DNA of 64,000 bases from Enterococcus cecorum DSM 20682 = ATCC 43198 (GCF_000407565.1 NZ_ASWI01000003.1:559501-623500); one strand, 5' to 3'. Numbered from the stretch's first letter, positions 28,259 through 37,297 are shown. Numbers and translations: made by a program. The notes: generated by a model not told the origin, from the letters alone.

Positions 28259-28522
28259 ATGATGAAAAACGAAGAAGCGTATAAAGAAGTTTTGGAAATG
28301 AAAAATAAAATATATGAATTGTGTAAAGAAAACGATATGTCGCTAATTTTTATGCTCGAAAATGAAAATGAAGTTACAGGATCAATATACGGAAAACAGA
28401 CAATGCTGCAATCAATGCTGTGTGGGTTTTTGGTTGAAAAATTTGATACACAAGAAATTAGTGAAATTTTTGAACGAGTTAATTTTTTTTCACGAGTTAC
28501 AGAATATAAAAAAAGCCACTAG
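28259..28522 (+). CDS. Hypothetical early phage protein
   Basis: 87 residues beginning with two consecutive ATG codons (MMKNEEAYKEVLEMK), preceded by GAAAGGAAG. Charged and helical with a short hydrophobic centre; no family recognised. Its 3' end runs into a hairpin. Confidence 0.6.
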   Translation: MMKNEEAYKEVLEMKNKIYELCKENDMSLIFMLENENEVTGSIYGKQTMLQSMLCGFLVEKFDTQEISEIFERVNFFSRVTEYKKSH

Positions 28523-28542
28523 CGCTAACTAGTGACCAAAAA
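28507..28542 (-). terminator. Minus-strand hairpin terminator within the early region
   Basis: GCCACTAG (28515-28522) pairs with CTAGTGAC (28529-28536). The T-run is on the minus-strand side (A7 on plus before the stem), so it would stop antisense transcription. On the plus strand there is no proper T-tract. Confidence 0.45.
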
Positions 28543-28588
28543 TAAATAAATTACAAGAACAGTATACCACGAAAGGAGCGGTCAATAA

Positions 28589-28882
28589 ATGGCAGGGCCA
28601 GAAAAGAAAGTAGAAAATCAAATCAAGCGATATCTTGACAAACTAGGAGCTTACTATTTAAAAGTGCATGGTTCAGCTTTTCAACCGGCTGGAACACCAG
28701 ATATTTTAGCTTGCGTGAATGGTCGATTTGTGGCTATCGAAGTGAAGCGTGCCAATGGCGGTGTCGTGTCTGAGTTGCAAAAAGCTAAGTTGAAACATAT
28801 CAAAAATAGTGGAGGTGTCGCTATTGTTGCAAGATCAGTGGAAGACGTATCCAAAATGCTCAAATATGAAAATGTTGTATGA
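28589..28882 (+). CDS. VRR-NUC domain nuclease
   Basis: A 97-residue stand-alone VRR-NUC (PD-(D/E)xK) nuclease: GTPDILACVNGRFVAIEVK carries the catalytic Asp and Glu-x-Lys. These phage proteins are Holliday-junction or structure-specific nucleases and usually sit next to a SNF2-type helicase, as here (17-base overlap). ATG preceded by GAAAGGAGCGG. Confidence 0.85.
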   Translation: MAGPEKKVENQIKRYLDKLGAYYLKVHGSAFQPAGTPDILACVNGRFVAIEVKRANGGVVSELQKAKLKHIKNSGGVAIVARSVEDVSKMLKYENVV

Positions 28883-30071
28883 GTTTCAAAAAGACATCAT
28901 CAATCAAATTGGGCCAAGCTACTTGTTGGCTATGGATACAGGTACAGGAAAGACAATCACATCTATACATCAGTACCTAAAATATTCCAAAGGCGAACCA
29001 CTATTAATTGTGGCACCACCACAGAAATTAAAAGAAGGTGGCTGGAAAAGGGATATTCAAGCGGTATGTGATTACTACGGTGTAATTATCCAATATTCAG
29101 AGTTGAGTTATGGAAAACTGGCGGATATGTACAATTTATATAAAGGTTGGTTTGTCATTTTTGATGAAGCGCATTACATCAAAAATCCTACTAGCCAACG
29201 TGGTAGAGCGGCTAAAAAGCTAGCCAAGCAATCTACACATTTTAACTTGTTGACCGCCACACCAGCAAGCAATGGATGGGGAGATACTTATAATTACTTT
29301 ATCATGTTTGGATACTTTCATTCAAAAAAAGAAATGAATGACAGATATGCTAAGTGGGGAACTTTGCATCTAGGTGCAAGGAAAATACCAAAAATCGAAG
29401 GATGGAAGAACGAAGAACAATTGTATGACATGTACGATTCATTCACGATATCCATTAGTAAAGATGACGCTTTAGATTTACCACCATTGGTATTCGAAGA
29501 CGTGAAATTTATTCGGAGTACTGATTATGCCAAAGTGGCTAGAGATAGAGTTTTGGGTGATGAAGAATTTGATACACCTTCTAAGTTAGCACACGCGCTA
29601 AGGTATTACGCTAATCAGAAGGACAAACTAGATTATGCGTCCATGTTATGCGAAAGTACCGAAGATAACATTGTCATCTTTTATTACTACCAAAAAGAAA
29701 TTGATGCATTAAAGCAGGCAATCAAGAACAAAAAATTCTATACAGTGAACGGAAAAGAATCTTCGCTACCAGCAAGAGAAGATTGGAAAGATTTAAAGAA
29801 TACCGTCACGTTTGTTCAATACATGGCCGGTGCAGCTGGAATTGAGTTGCAATATGCAAACACAGTGATTTTCTACACACCTACTTATAGTTATCAAGAT
29901 TATGAACAATCACTTGGCAGAGCGTACAGAAACGGTCAAGAACGCAAAGTAACGGCTTATCGATTTATTACTCAAAATACGATTGAACAAGCTGTATACG
30001 AAGCGTTGGGGAACAAGAAAGATTTCTCAGAGCAACTATATTTAAACACGAAATTGGAGAGTGAGATTTAA
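28866..30071 (+). CDS. SNF2/DEAD-like superfamily 2 helicase
   Basis: A 401-residue SF2 ATPase. Motif I is AMDTGTGKT, motif II FDEAHYIKNP, motif III TATPASN, and motif VI QSLGRAYRNGQ. The start ATG 28866 (MKMLYEFQK) lies inside the VRR-NUC gene; a longer frame upstream lacks a ribosome site. Likely acts in phage replication fork or recombination remodelling together with the nuclease. TAATG overlap with the next gene. Confidence 0.88.
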   Translation: MKMLYEFQKDIINQIGPSYLLAMDTGTGKTITSIHQYLKYSKGEPLLIVAPPQKLKEGGWKRDIQAVCDYYGVIIQYSELSYGKLADMYNLYKGWFVIFDEAHYIKNPTSQRGRAAKKLAKQSTHFNLLTATPASNGWGDTYNYFIMFGYFHSKKEMNDRYAKWGTLHLGARKIPKIEGWKNEEQLYDMYDSFTISISKDDALDLPPLVFEDVKFIRSTDYAKVARDRVLGDEEFDTPSKLAHALRYYANQKDKLDYASMLCESTEDNIVIFYYYQKEIDALKQAIKNKKFYTVNGKESSLPAREDWKDLKNTVTFVQYMAGAAGIELQYANTVIFYTPTYSYQDYEQSLGRAYRNGQERKVTAYRFITQNTIEQAVYEALGNKKDFSEQLYLNTKLESEI

Positions 30072-30979
30072 TGTTTGGACTACAGAAACAGGATGCAAAC
30101 GTAACTGAAAATCGCCAATTATACGTTGGTGGTTCAGATGTGCCAGTCATTTTAGGATTATCGAAATATAAAACTCAATTTCAACTGGCACAAGAAAAGG
30201 TTGGAGTTGTTGAACCAGATCATTCGACTAATCCTTATATTCAGTATGGGAATAAGTTAGAGCCAGTCATTCGTGAATACATCAACACCATGAATAGTTT
30301 GCACTTTCATCCGGACACATTTATTGATAAAGAGAATATGCTCCGGTCAAACGTGGATGGGATTGATGATGAAAATAAAATTTTGCTAGAAATTAAAACG
30401 CACGGTTCAAATCCAACAGAGAAAGTATACGAAGCACAAATGCAGCTGTATTTTCATCAAACTGGTTGCGAAATTGGATGGTTAGCTATGTATCACCGCC
30501 CAAAAGATTTTGATTTAGAATTTGACCGCGAGCGTTTGGCAGTTAAAGAAATTGAACGTGATGATGCAACAATTGAAAAGATTTTAGATTCGATTGAAAC
30601 TTTTTGGATTCGTGTGGAATATCTAAAAGAAAAACCTGATATGACTGAATCAGAATATTATTCGATTGGGAATGATGTTGATAAGCTAGTCAATCGAGTT
30701 GAAAAATTTGAATTGCAGATGATGCAATTTAAAGCACAAACAAAATTGCTTGAGGATCAGCAGAAAGAATATAGAGAAAAACTCTATCAAAAGGTGGAAG
30801 AAAATGACATCAAGAAGATTGATACTGGAAATATTGTTATCACTAGAGTATTACCAACAGAACGCAAATCTGTTGATAGTAAACGATTAAAAGAAGAACA
30901 ACCAGATATCTATGAAGAATATTTGAAGGTATCGCAAGTAAAAGGTTCGATTCGTATTGCTGAATCTAAAAACAAGTAA
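30071..30979 (+). CDS. YqaJ-family viral recombinase/exonuclease
   Basis: A 302-residue lambda-exonuclease-fold protein. GGSDVPVILGLSKYKTQ marks the YqaJ domain, with DGIDDENKILLEIKTHG giving catalytic Asp and Glu-x-Lys. It resects DNA 5' to 3' for phage recombination. A coiled-coil C-terminal third (about 200-260) is present. A classical RecT partner is absent; the RecA-like ATPase downstream may take that part. Confidence 0.85.
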   Translation: MFGLQKQDANVTENRQLYVGGSDVPVILGLSKYKTQFQLAQEKVGVVEPDHSTNPYIQYGNKLEPVIREYINTMNSLHFHPDTFIDKENMLRSNVDGIDDENKILLEIKTHGSNPTEKVYEAQMQLYFHQTGCEIGWLAMYHRPKDFDLEFDRERLAVKEIERDDATIEKILDSIETFWIRVEYLKEKPDMTESEYYSIGNDVDKLVNRVEKFELQMMQFKAQTKLLEDQQKEYREKLYQKVEENDIKKIDTGNIVITRVLPTERKSVDSKRLKEEQPDIYEEYLKVSQVKGSIRIAESKNK

Positions 30980-30991
30980 AGGAGAAAGTTT

Positions 30992-31171
30992 ATGATTTTA
31001 AGACTGAAACAAACAACCAAATATTTTGCTGACAATCGAGAAGAAGCAGAGAAAAAGGTCAAAGAAGAACTTGAATCCACCTATGGAAATGTAGTCAGTC
31101 AGAAGATTACACAAAAGAGCAGTAAAAGCTATGCTGAATACTACGAAGTTGAAATTACTAGAGAATTTTAA
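30992..31171 (+). CDS. Small hypothetical protein in recombination module
   Basis: 59 residues starting MILRLKQTTKYFADNREEAE and ending ...YYEVEITREF, charged, preceded by AAAGGAGAAAG. It fills the gap between YqaJ and the RecA-like ATPase exactly. No family recognised. Confidence 0.65.
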   Translation: MILRLKQTTKYFADNREEAEKKVKEELESTYGNVVSQKITQKSSKSYAEYYEVEITREF

Positions 31172-31190
31172 CAAAGGAGAAAAAAAAACT

Positions 31191-32153
31191 ATGTCAATTT
31201 TACCACCAAACAAACCACAAACACCTGTAGATACGCCACGTAACTTTTTTATTTGGGGACCAACAATGGGCGGAAAATCGTTCCTAGCATCTCAATTCCC
31301 AGATCCTATTGTATTTAATACAGATGGGAATGCCGAAGCCAACACGGTACCGAGTGTACAAATTCGAAATATCAAAGGAGTAGACGGAAAAATTACTCGG
31401 TCGGTTGTTGATCAATTAGACAAGTTAATTGCTGCTTTACAAACAGAAAAGCATACGTATGAGACGGTAGTCATTGATGTTATTGACGATATTGTAGTCA
31501 TGATTGAACAATACATCTGTGACAAGGAAGATGTGGAAACTATTGGAGATATTCCTTATGGCAAAGGATATGCTGCATTCACTAACATTTTCCAACAATT
31601 GGTTATCGAATTGAAATCATTGCCAATGAACGTGATTTACATCTCACGTAATGCATCTAAGACAGAGGGGAATATCGAAATCGAAATTCCTTCGTTAAAA
31701 GAAAAGCATCAAAACATTGTAAATGGAAATTGTGACTTATCAATCCAATGCAAAAAAGTTGGTAAGAATTATATTCGTGTAGCTAAAGCACGACGCAAAG
31801 ATTATATGCGTGACCAAGTGGATGACGAAAAAATCTTAGCTATCTTAGATACGATTACCGGAGTATTTGGTCGTTCTGCTAAGACATCACGAAAGGTTCA
31901 AGATGAAATTGTTAAAAAACTTGAAGAACAAGAAGATGTGTTGAAAGTGGAAGGAAATTCGAATGGAGATTCGAAAGAAGAAACAAACACGGATACGGAA
32001 AACACGGATACGGATACAGAAAACACAAAATCAGCTACTAAGAAAGCAAAACCGGTAGCTAAGAAGAAAACTGCTCCGGTAAATCAAAAAGAATCAACAG
32101 TTAAACCAGCAGTTAATGCTACTGCTCAAAGACGAATTAAACCTAAAATTTAG
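31191..32153 (+). CDS. RecA-like AAA_24 ATPase (Sak4-type)
   Basis: A 320-residue P-loop protein. Walker A is GPTMGGKS (near residue 20) and Walker B is TVVIDVIDDI. It belongs to the phage nucleotide-binding AAA_24 group, which includes Sak4 annealing proteins that act with SSB. The last about 60 residues are low-complexity Lys/Thr/Glu (TDTENTDTDTENT then KKAKPVAKKK), probably disordered. Start ATG 31191 after AAAGGAG. Its place between a YqaJ exonuclease and an SSB-like gene supports a recombination role. Confidence 0.78.
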   Translation: MSILPPNKPQTPVDTPRNFFIWGPTMGGKSFLASQFPDPIVFNTDGNAEANTVPSVQIRNIKGVDGKITRSVVDQLDKLIAALQTEKHTYETVVIDVIDDIVVMIEQYICDKEDVETIGDIPYGKGYAAFTNIFQQLVIELKSLPMNVIYISRNASKTEGNIEIEIPSLKEKHQNIVNGNCDLSIQCKKVGKNYIRVAKARRKDYMRDQVDDEKILAILDTITGVFGRSAKTSRKVQDEIVKKLEEQEDVLKVEGNSNGDSKEETNTDTENTDTDTENTKSATKKAKPVAKKKTAPVNQKESTVKPAVNATAQRRIKPKI

Positions 32154-32200
32154 GGTTAATTAATAAATAAAAAAATAATATATAAAGCGAGGAATATACA

Positions 32201-32716
32201 ATGAGTTTAAAAGATTATGCACAAAAAGTTTTAGAAAATTTTGATCCAAAGAAAGATGATCCAAATGCAGGTAGCAATAATGGACTACCAGAAGGCGAAT
32301 TTGATGTTGTGTTAAGCAACGTGGAATTTAAAGTTTTCGAAAAAAGTGGATGGGAAGCTCTATCTATCACATTAGAAGTAACCGTTGGTGAACACGCAGG
32401 TCAACGTGAATTTATTAATCTAGGATTCGGTGAAGACTTACATGAGTTTGTCTTGTCTAAAAATATTAAAGTTGTATCAAAATTAGCATCTGTCATTGGA
32501 TTAGTGCTAACTGATGAAGATTGGGAAGATGAACAAACTTTAGCAGCTGCATTCAAAGATTCAATCGGTTCACAATTTGTATTAACCAAAACTTTAACAC
32601 CTAATAAAAAAGAACCTACTCGCCCTTACGCAAACTACGACTTCGTAGCTTATGACGAAGAAGATATGCAAGCGATTGAGGCAGTGGAAGTATCTGATGA
32701 AGAATTACCATTTTAA
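32201..32716 (+). CDS. DUF669-type protein, probable SSB-like
   Basis: A 171-residue beta-rich protein matching the DUF669 pattern (GEFDVVLSNVEFKVFEKSGW, ITLEVTVGEHAGQREFINL). It ends DEELPF, like the acidic tip (..DDDIPF) by which single-stranded-DNA-binding proteins recruit partners. No SSB OB-fold signature is obvious, so the SSB role is inferred from the tip and from its place in the replication module. Confidence 0.7.
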   Translation: MSLKDYAQKVLENFDPKKDDPNAGSNNGLPEGEFDVVLSNVEFKVFEKSGWEALSITLEVTVGEHAGQREFINLGFGEDLHEFVLSKNIKVVSKLASVIGLVLTDEDWEDEQTLAAAFKDSIGSQFVLTKTLTPNKKEPTRPYANYDFVAYDEEDMQAIEAVEVSDEELPF

Positions 32717-32732
32717 TTAGGGTGTGGTAAGT

Positions 32733-34295
32733 ATGTTTATATTTTACTGGCTATTTAAATACGAAGAAAAATGGCTAGCAGTTTTTAAACAAGATAATAC
32801 ATTTATCTATGCAGAAGATAAAGAGAGCCTAGAAAAAGCTCTCTCTTCTGCTCAAATTTTGGTCAGCTATGGGAATTATCAAAGCAGCGATAAGTTTTTA
32901 GCTAAGATTTTATCTGATGGCAAAAGTGACTATTTGCAACAATATCTAAGTATTGACCTTAGCCAAGAAATAAAAAACAGGACAATTGAAGAAATTGGTT
33001 ATTACTTGAATTTAGATATAAAAGCAAAAACACCAAAAGAATTTTGCGAAAAGCGCATTGCTATTTGCGAAAGAATATTTGAAGAGCGTGAAGAATACCT
33101 AGAAACAAAATTTGAAATTGTGGAAGAATTCAAGCTACCGGCAAGAGCGATTACTTACACACGCGCAAGATTGGCTACTGAACTGTTAAAAGCGAAGAAG
33201 ACGCCTAAACGTCCAAACATTTTATTTTTTAAGTATGATAAATATTTACCTAAAAATGAATTACCACAGCAATTAGTTGATTTTTATCATGACATGTCTG
33301 AGAAATACAAGTGCGACCAGGAAGAAAAGCACAAAAATGACAAGTTGAAAATGACGATTGCTAATTTAACACATACATTCGGAGTTGGTGGCGTGCATGC
33401 AGCAAAAGAAAAATATCATGAGAAAGGTTTGTTTTTATTAATAGATATCAATCAGTTTTTCCCAACAATTATCAAAAACAATGATTTGCTAGCCGTTGGT
33501 GTACAAGATAATAAAATGTTTGAACATCTCTATCAGAAGAAAGTAGAAACGAACAAGCTAACCTACAAGATATTAATTAATGCAATCAACGGAGCTATGA
33601 ATACTCAATTTTCAAATTTGTATGATCCACAAAAATATTATTCAGTAACTGTAAATGGTCAATTGATTATTACGCATCTGATAAAGCTACTAGAAGGCTT
33701 CTATGAAGATTTAATTCAGACGAATACAGATGGTATCGTCATTAAGATAAAGCATGAAATGGCGCAAATTATCCAGGAAATATTGGATTTATGGTGCGAA
33801 CATTTTCATCAGAAAGTAAAAGTCAAAGTGATTGAAGAAATCTGGCAGAAAGATGTGAACAACTACATTTTCAAAATGCAAGATGGTAGTTATGTCAGAA
33901 AAGGTATCTTTGCTGAACAGAATTATTTATCGGCTAATACACCAGTCGTTTATGAAGGGATGTTTGAATGTTTAGTTCATGGAGTCAAGCCACAGAAATA
34001 TGTAGTGGATGCATTCAAAAATGGTAATTTGTCTAAATTTCAGTATGTTGGAAAACTTCAAGGCGATTTTGAATGTATCGAACATCAAGTAGGCGATACC
34101 TATCGTAAGTTAAACAATACGATTCATGGCGTAGCAACTACTAATAAAGCATTCGGTGGTGTGTATCAAGTTAAAAATGATATGCATTCCAAGCTGCCTG
34201 GTTCTCCTGAACATTTTATGCGTATGGATCAGGCGAAAAAATCAGATATTGATGTCAAATGGTATGTTCAGCAGATCGAGAAAAATATGTTTTAA
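32733..34295 (+). CDS. Family B-type DNA polymerase lacking exonuclease motifs
   Basis: A 520-residue phage replicative polymerase. Motif A is LIDINQFFPTII (Asp238), motif B YKILINAINGAMN, and motif C LIQTNTDGIVI (Asp333; TDG instead of DTDS). The N-terminus FYWLFKYEEKWLAVFK aligns with the place of the exonuclease I motif but lacks its Asp-x-Glu; an exo II-like remnant, YGNYQSSDKFLAKIL, remains. It is shorter than typical phage polymerases with proofreading. Start ATG 32733; a GTG nine bases earlier is possible. Confidence 0.8.
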   Translation: MFIFYWLFKYEEKWLAVFKQDNTFIYAEDKESLEKALSSAQILVSYGNYQSSDKFLAKILSDGKSDYLQQYLSIDLSQEIKNRTIEEIGYYLNLDIKAKTPKEFCEKRIAICERIFEEREEYLETKFEIVEEFKLPARAITYTRARLATELLKAKKTPKRPNILFFKYDKYLPKNELPQQLVDFYHDMSEKYKCDQEEKHKNDKLKMTIANLTHTFGVGGVHAAKEKYHEKGLFLLIDINQFFPTIIKNNDLLAVGVQDNKMFEHLYQKKVETNKLTYKILINAINGAMNTQFSNLYDPQKYYSVTVNGQLIITHLIKLLEGFYEDLIQTNTDGIVIKIKHEMAQIIQEILDLWCEHFHQKVKVKVIEEIWQKDVNNYIFKMQDGSYVRKGIFAEQNYLSANTPVVYEGMFECLVHGVKPQKYVVDAFKNGNLSKFQYVGKLQGDFECIEHQVGDTYRKLNNTIHGVATTNKAFGGVYQVKNDMHSKLPGSPEHFMRMDQAKKSDIDVKWYVQQIEKNMF

Positions 34296-34333
34296 GAAGT
34301 TAAGCAATCAAAAAAGCAAGGTGGTGAGAATTT

Positions 34334-36193
34334 TTGAAATTTATAAAACTGGAAGCTGGAAAGAAAAAGCCGGACCAAAAAAGCCTTGATGATTTCTATA
34401 CAGATTTATCTAAGTTAGATAATGCAGCGGTACTTCTGAATGAAGAAACGGTTGTAGTTGATTTTGACGACCATGCTGACATTGGCTTTAAATTACTTGC
34501 CAAATATCCTACTTTAGCTGTTGAAACAAAGCGTGGCCTGCATCTCTACTATCACCGTCCAATTCAGATTAACGGCCACAAAATCTTGCTTAAAAACTTT
34601 GTCAAAAAACTAACTATCAGTGGCGCGTTGGTTGACTATAAAACAGGAAATAAATCGACTGCCACGATTAAGCAGAATGGCAAACTGAGAAAAATACATG
34701 GCGATTTGGATATGTTTGAAAACTTACCAACCTTACCGCTTGAATTATTGCCAAGCAAATTAAAAGTGGAACTTGCTGGAATGAAAGAAGGCAGCCGAAA
34801 CAGTTCGCTATATTCGCACCTGCTAACAGCTAGAGAGATGTATGAGTTCGACTATGATACCTTATCTAAGATTGCCAATTTTATTAACGAAGAAGTGCTA
34901 GGTGAAAAATTACCGGACAGAGATATTCAATCGCTGATTCATTCAGTTAGTGAAAAGGAAATACGTCAAAAAACTTATCTGAATCCTAAAGATATGGTGG
35001 AAACAAGTGAAGCGATTGCCGATTTATTGAACGTGAAATTTTTCAATGGTTCGATTTTCCACAAAGAAAACAACTATTGGATAAATGACAAGAATAAACT
35101 GTTAAGGAACATTGATCAGCGGATTAAGTTAAAGCCTAGACAATGGCGAGAAATATTAGACTTACTGCCAGTCAAAGGCGAGTTGGTGGAAGCAGCTGAT
35201 TTTCCGATTCAATTTAGGAATAATTTCATGCTAGACGGTGGAGAGATTATACCAATGGCAAGCAAAGAGTTCACACCTTATTTTCTTGATGTTGAATACA
35301 ACCCAGATGCCTATGACGAAATTGTGGATAAATTTTTAGATTTTCTTTGTAGTGATAAGAAAGACTTGAGATTAATTGTGGAAGAATTACTTGGTCACAT
35401 TTTAATGACTGCTGGTTTTCCACACAAAGTGTTTTTCTTGGTAGGCGCGAGTGGTGCCAATGGGAAATCAACATTTTTGGAAATGCTCAATGCCTTCGTT
35501 GGTGACTTAGGAATTAACTTAGCATTAGAACAATTCAATGACCAAACATCAGTGATGGGATTGGAAGGAAAGCTAGTTAACGTAGGTGACGATATCGACG
35601 CTGGCTACATGGAAAAGTCTATGAACTTTAAGACGCTTGCATCCGGAAACACTATTATGGTTCGACCGATTTACTCAAAACCTTATAAGCTCAAAAATAA
35701 AGCGACTTTAATCTTCACTGCCAATGAGATGCCAACATTTAAAGATAAGTCAGGTGGAATTGCAAGACGTGTAGTTGTCATTCCTTGCGAAAACACAGTG
35801 AAGAAAGCTGATCCTAAGATTGATGAAAAACTATCAACAGATAATGCTAAATCATATTTACTAAATGTCGCTTTGAACGCCATGCAACGAATCAACGAAA
35901 ATGGCGGCCGCCTTTCCCAATCAGATACAGTTGACGAAGTGACGAAAGAATATTTTGTGGAAAGTGACTCAATTTTAGGTTTTATCGCTCAAGAAGGAAT
36001 TTCTGAAAATCTGACAACAAAAGCAGTTTATGAAGAATACAAGCGATATTGTGATGAAAGTAGTGCGAAGCCTTATTCTCAAACGAAATTTACGCAGAGG
36101 TTGAAAGGATTGGGGTATACACGAGAAAGAAAAATGATGATGGGTAGGCGGTATTACTGTTATAAGTTTACAAATGATGAATCGAACGAATAA
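34334..36193 (+). CDS. Primase-helicase, D5/P4-type (SF3 helicase)
   Basis: A 619-residue replication initiator. The N-terminal third resembles archaeo-eukaryotic primases (VVDFDDH at 41-47, GLHLYYH at 68-74), followed by a D5_N domain and an SF3 helicase with Walker A GASGANGKST (371-380), Walker B LVNVGDDID and sensor FTANEMP. TTG start at 34334 after AAGGTGGTGAG. An iteron array starts 3 bases after its stop, so it probably opens its own origin there, as P4 alpha-type proteins do. Confidence 0.88.
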   Translation: MKFIKLEAGKKKPDQKSLDDFYTDLSKLDNAAVLLNEETVVVDFDDHADIGFKLLAKYPTLAVETKRGLHLYYHRPIQINGHKILLKNFVKKLTISGALVDYKTGNKSTATIKQNGKLRKIHGDLDMFENLPTLPLELLPSKLKVELAGMKEGSRNSSLYSHLLTAREMYEFDYDTLSKIANFINEEVLGEKLPDRDIQSLIHSVSEKEIRQKTYLNPKDMVETSEAIADLLNVKFFNGSIFHKENNYWINDKNKLLRNIDQRIKLKPRQWREILDLLPVKGELVEAADFPIQFRNNFMLDGGEIIPMASKEFTPYFLDVEYNPDAYDEIVDKFLDFLCSDKKDLRLIVEELLGHILMTAGFPHKVFFLVGASGANGKSTFLEMLNAFVGDLGINLALEQFNDQTSVMGLEGKLVNVGDDIDAGYMEKSMNFKTLASGNTIMVRPIYSKPYKLKNKATLIFTANEMPTFKDKSGGIARRVVVIPCENTVKKADPKIDEKLSTDNAKSYLLNVALNAMQRINENGGRLSQSDTVDEVTKEYFVESDSILGFIAQEGISENLTTKAVYEEYKRYCDESSAKPYSQTKFTQRLKGLGYTRERKMMMGRRYYCYKFTNDESNE

Positions 36194-36195
36194 TT

Positions 36196-36490
36196 GCCCT
36201 ACTTTTGACGAATTACCCCACTTTTGCCCTACTTTTTTTATAAAAGTGGGACACCCTTAAAGTGTTGATATATCTATGTTTTTAATACATTTACCCCACT
36301 TGTCCTACTTTTTTTATTTACTTAAAAGAAAAATAAATAATAATAATATAAATATTATATATATAAAGAGTAGCCACAAAAAGTGGACCAAGTGGGGCAA
36401 TTTTAATCAATCCGTTGAGAGAGTAAGGCTAGATAGTGGCATACTTTGAAATAAAAGTAGGGAAAAAGTAGGGAATTGCCCCACTTTTGA
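36196..36490. other. Probable phage replication origin: iterons and AT-rich core
   Basis: Eleven copies of the core CC(C/T)ACTT(TT): plus orientation at 36196, 36215, 36226, 36293, 36303 and 36478; inverse at 36242, 36378, 36389, 36453 and 36463. Between the two groups lies an almost pure A/T segment (36309-36368). No gene lies here. The layout (initiator gene, iterons, unwinding element) is that of a theta-type origin. Confidence 0.75.
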
Positions 36491-36506
36491 AAGGTAAGTG
36501 ATAAAA

Positions 36507-36749
36507 ATGAGTGGATTGGCAAGATACATTTATGACCTAAGTGATAAACGGCTAGCCAAAGATGTTGCGACTGATAAACAGAAATGGGCTGTTGAAATAT
36601 GTGAACAATATGCGACTGATGAAGTGTTCGATTGGGAACACGGAACAATGCTTGAGATGCAAAGATTTTTGGATAAATATTTTGAATCCGCCAAAGAACA
36701 CTATGATGAATGGATGTGTTGTTGGTTGTCACTTGATGATTGTTGGTAA
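36507..36749 (+). CDS. Hypothetical acidic early protein
   Basis: 80 residues starting MSGLARYIYDLSDKRLAKDV and ending WMCCWLSLDDCW, unusually rich in Trp and Cys at its C-terminus. Begins directly after the iteron array; AAAGG lies 12 bases before ATG 36507. No family recognised. Confidence 0.6.
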   Translation: MSGLARYIYDLSDKRLAKDVATDKQKWAVEICEQYATDEVFDWEHGTMLEMQRFLDKYFESAKEHYDEWMCCWLSLDDCW

Positions 36750-36787
36750 GAAATCACTAAAAAAATACGGAAAGGAAAGTGATCAGA

Positions 36788-36949
36788 ATGGTAAATAAAA
36801 AATGCACCTTATGCAACGGAACAGGACGCATCGTGACGGAACGACACAGTGAGAATTTGATTACCGTGCGTCAATGTCCAAGATGTAATAAGCAAGGTCC
36901 GGTGGTCAATGTCGGAAAGATTAATCAAGGATGGTTGAGAAGATTATGA
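36788..36949 (+). CDS. Small zinc-ribbon (DnaJ-type cysteine motif) protein
   Basis: 53 residues: CTLCNGTGRI and CPRCNKQG give two CxxC pairs, the first with the DnaJ-like CxGxG pattern, so a single zinc site is likely. The stop overlaps the start of the next gene. Such proteins are common in phage accessory regions; the partner is unknown. Confidence 0.65.
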   Translation: MVNKKCTLCNGTGRIVTERHSENLITVRQCPRCNKQGPVVNVGKINQGWLRRL

Positions 36950-37164
36950 TGAAGATTACCGTAGAATGGCCAGAAGAAGTTAAAGGCGAACATTTTATCG
37001 ACCCTTATCTGATTATTAACTATACCGTAACAGTCGGTGGAACGATGATACAGCTGACAGATGGAAAGATTTTAAAAATTAAAGAAAGCTATAGCTATGT
37101 GGATGAATTCGTGACACAGGCGAATATGGAAGTGTTAAAGAAAGCAGGTGGGGAAAATGGCTAA
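36946..37164 (+). CDS. Hypothetical early phage protein
   Basis: 72 residues (MMKITVEWPEEVKGEHFIDP...), beta-rich, no recognised motif. ATG 36946 overlaps the previous stop by 4 bases (translational coupling); its end overlaps the next gene by 8. Confidence 0.6.
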   Translation: MMKITVEWPEEVKGEHFIDPYLIINYTVTVGGTMIQLTDGKILKIKESYSYVDEFVTQANMEVLKKAGGENG

Positions 37165-37297
37165 ATCTCAGAACAGATGGAATAAAGTTTATCAGAAACA
37201 GAGAAACAATCAACTCATGCGAGCGTGGAATAAATCGAAGAAAGAGGCGGTTATCGTTGGAAAAGGATGTTATAAAAATATTTTGGGAAAACGTTGA
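37157..37297 (+). CDS. Small basic protein
   Basis: 46 residues, strongly basic and Asn/Gln-rich (MAKSQNRWNKVYQKQRNNQL...). GTGGGGAAA precedes the ATG. Possibly a nucleic-acid-binding peptide; overlaps the next gene by 41 bases in another frame. Confidence 0.45.
   Translation: MAKSQNRWNKVYQKQRNNQLMRAWNKSKKEAVIVGKGCYKNILGKR

Noticed and set aside
34156-34389. Alternative 77-codon frame overlapping polymerase and primase genes
   Set aside because: It lies in another frame over the polymerase 3' end and shows no codon or motif evidence; the two large genes explain the sequence.
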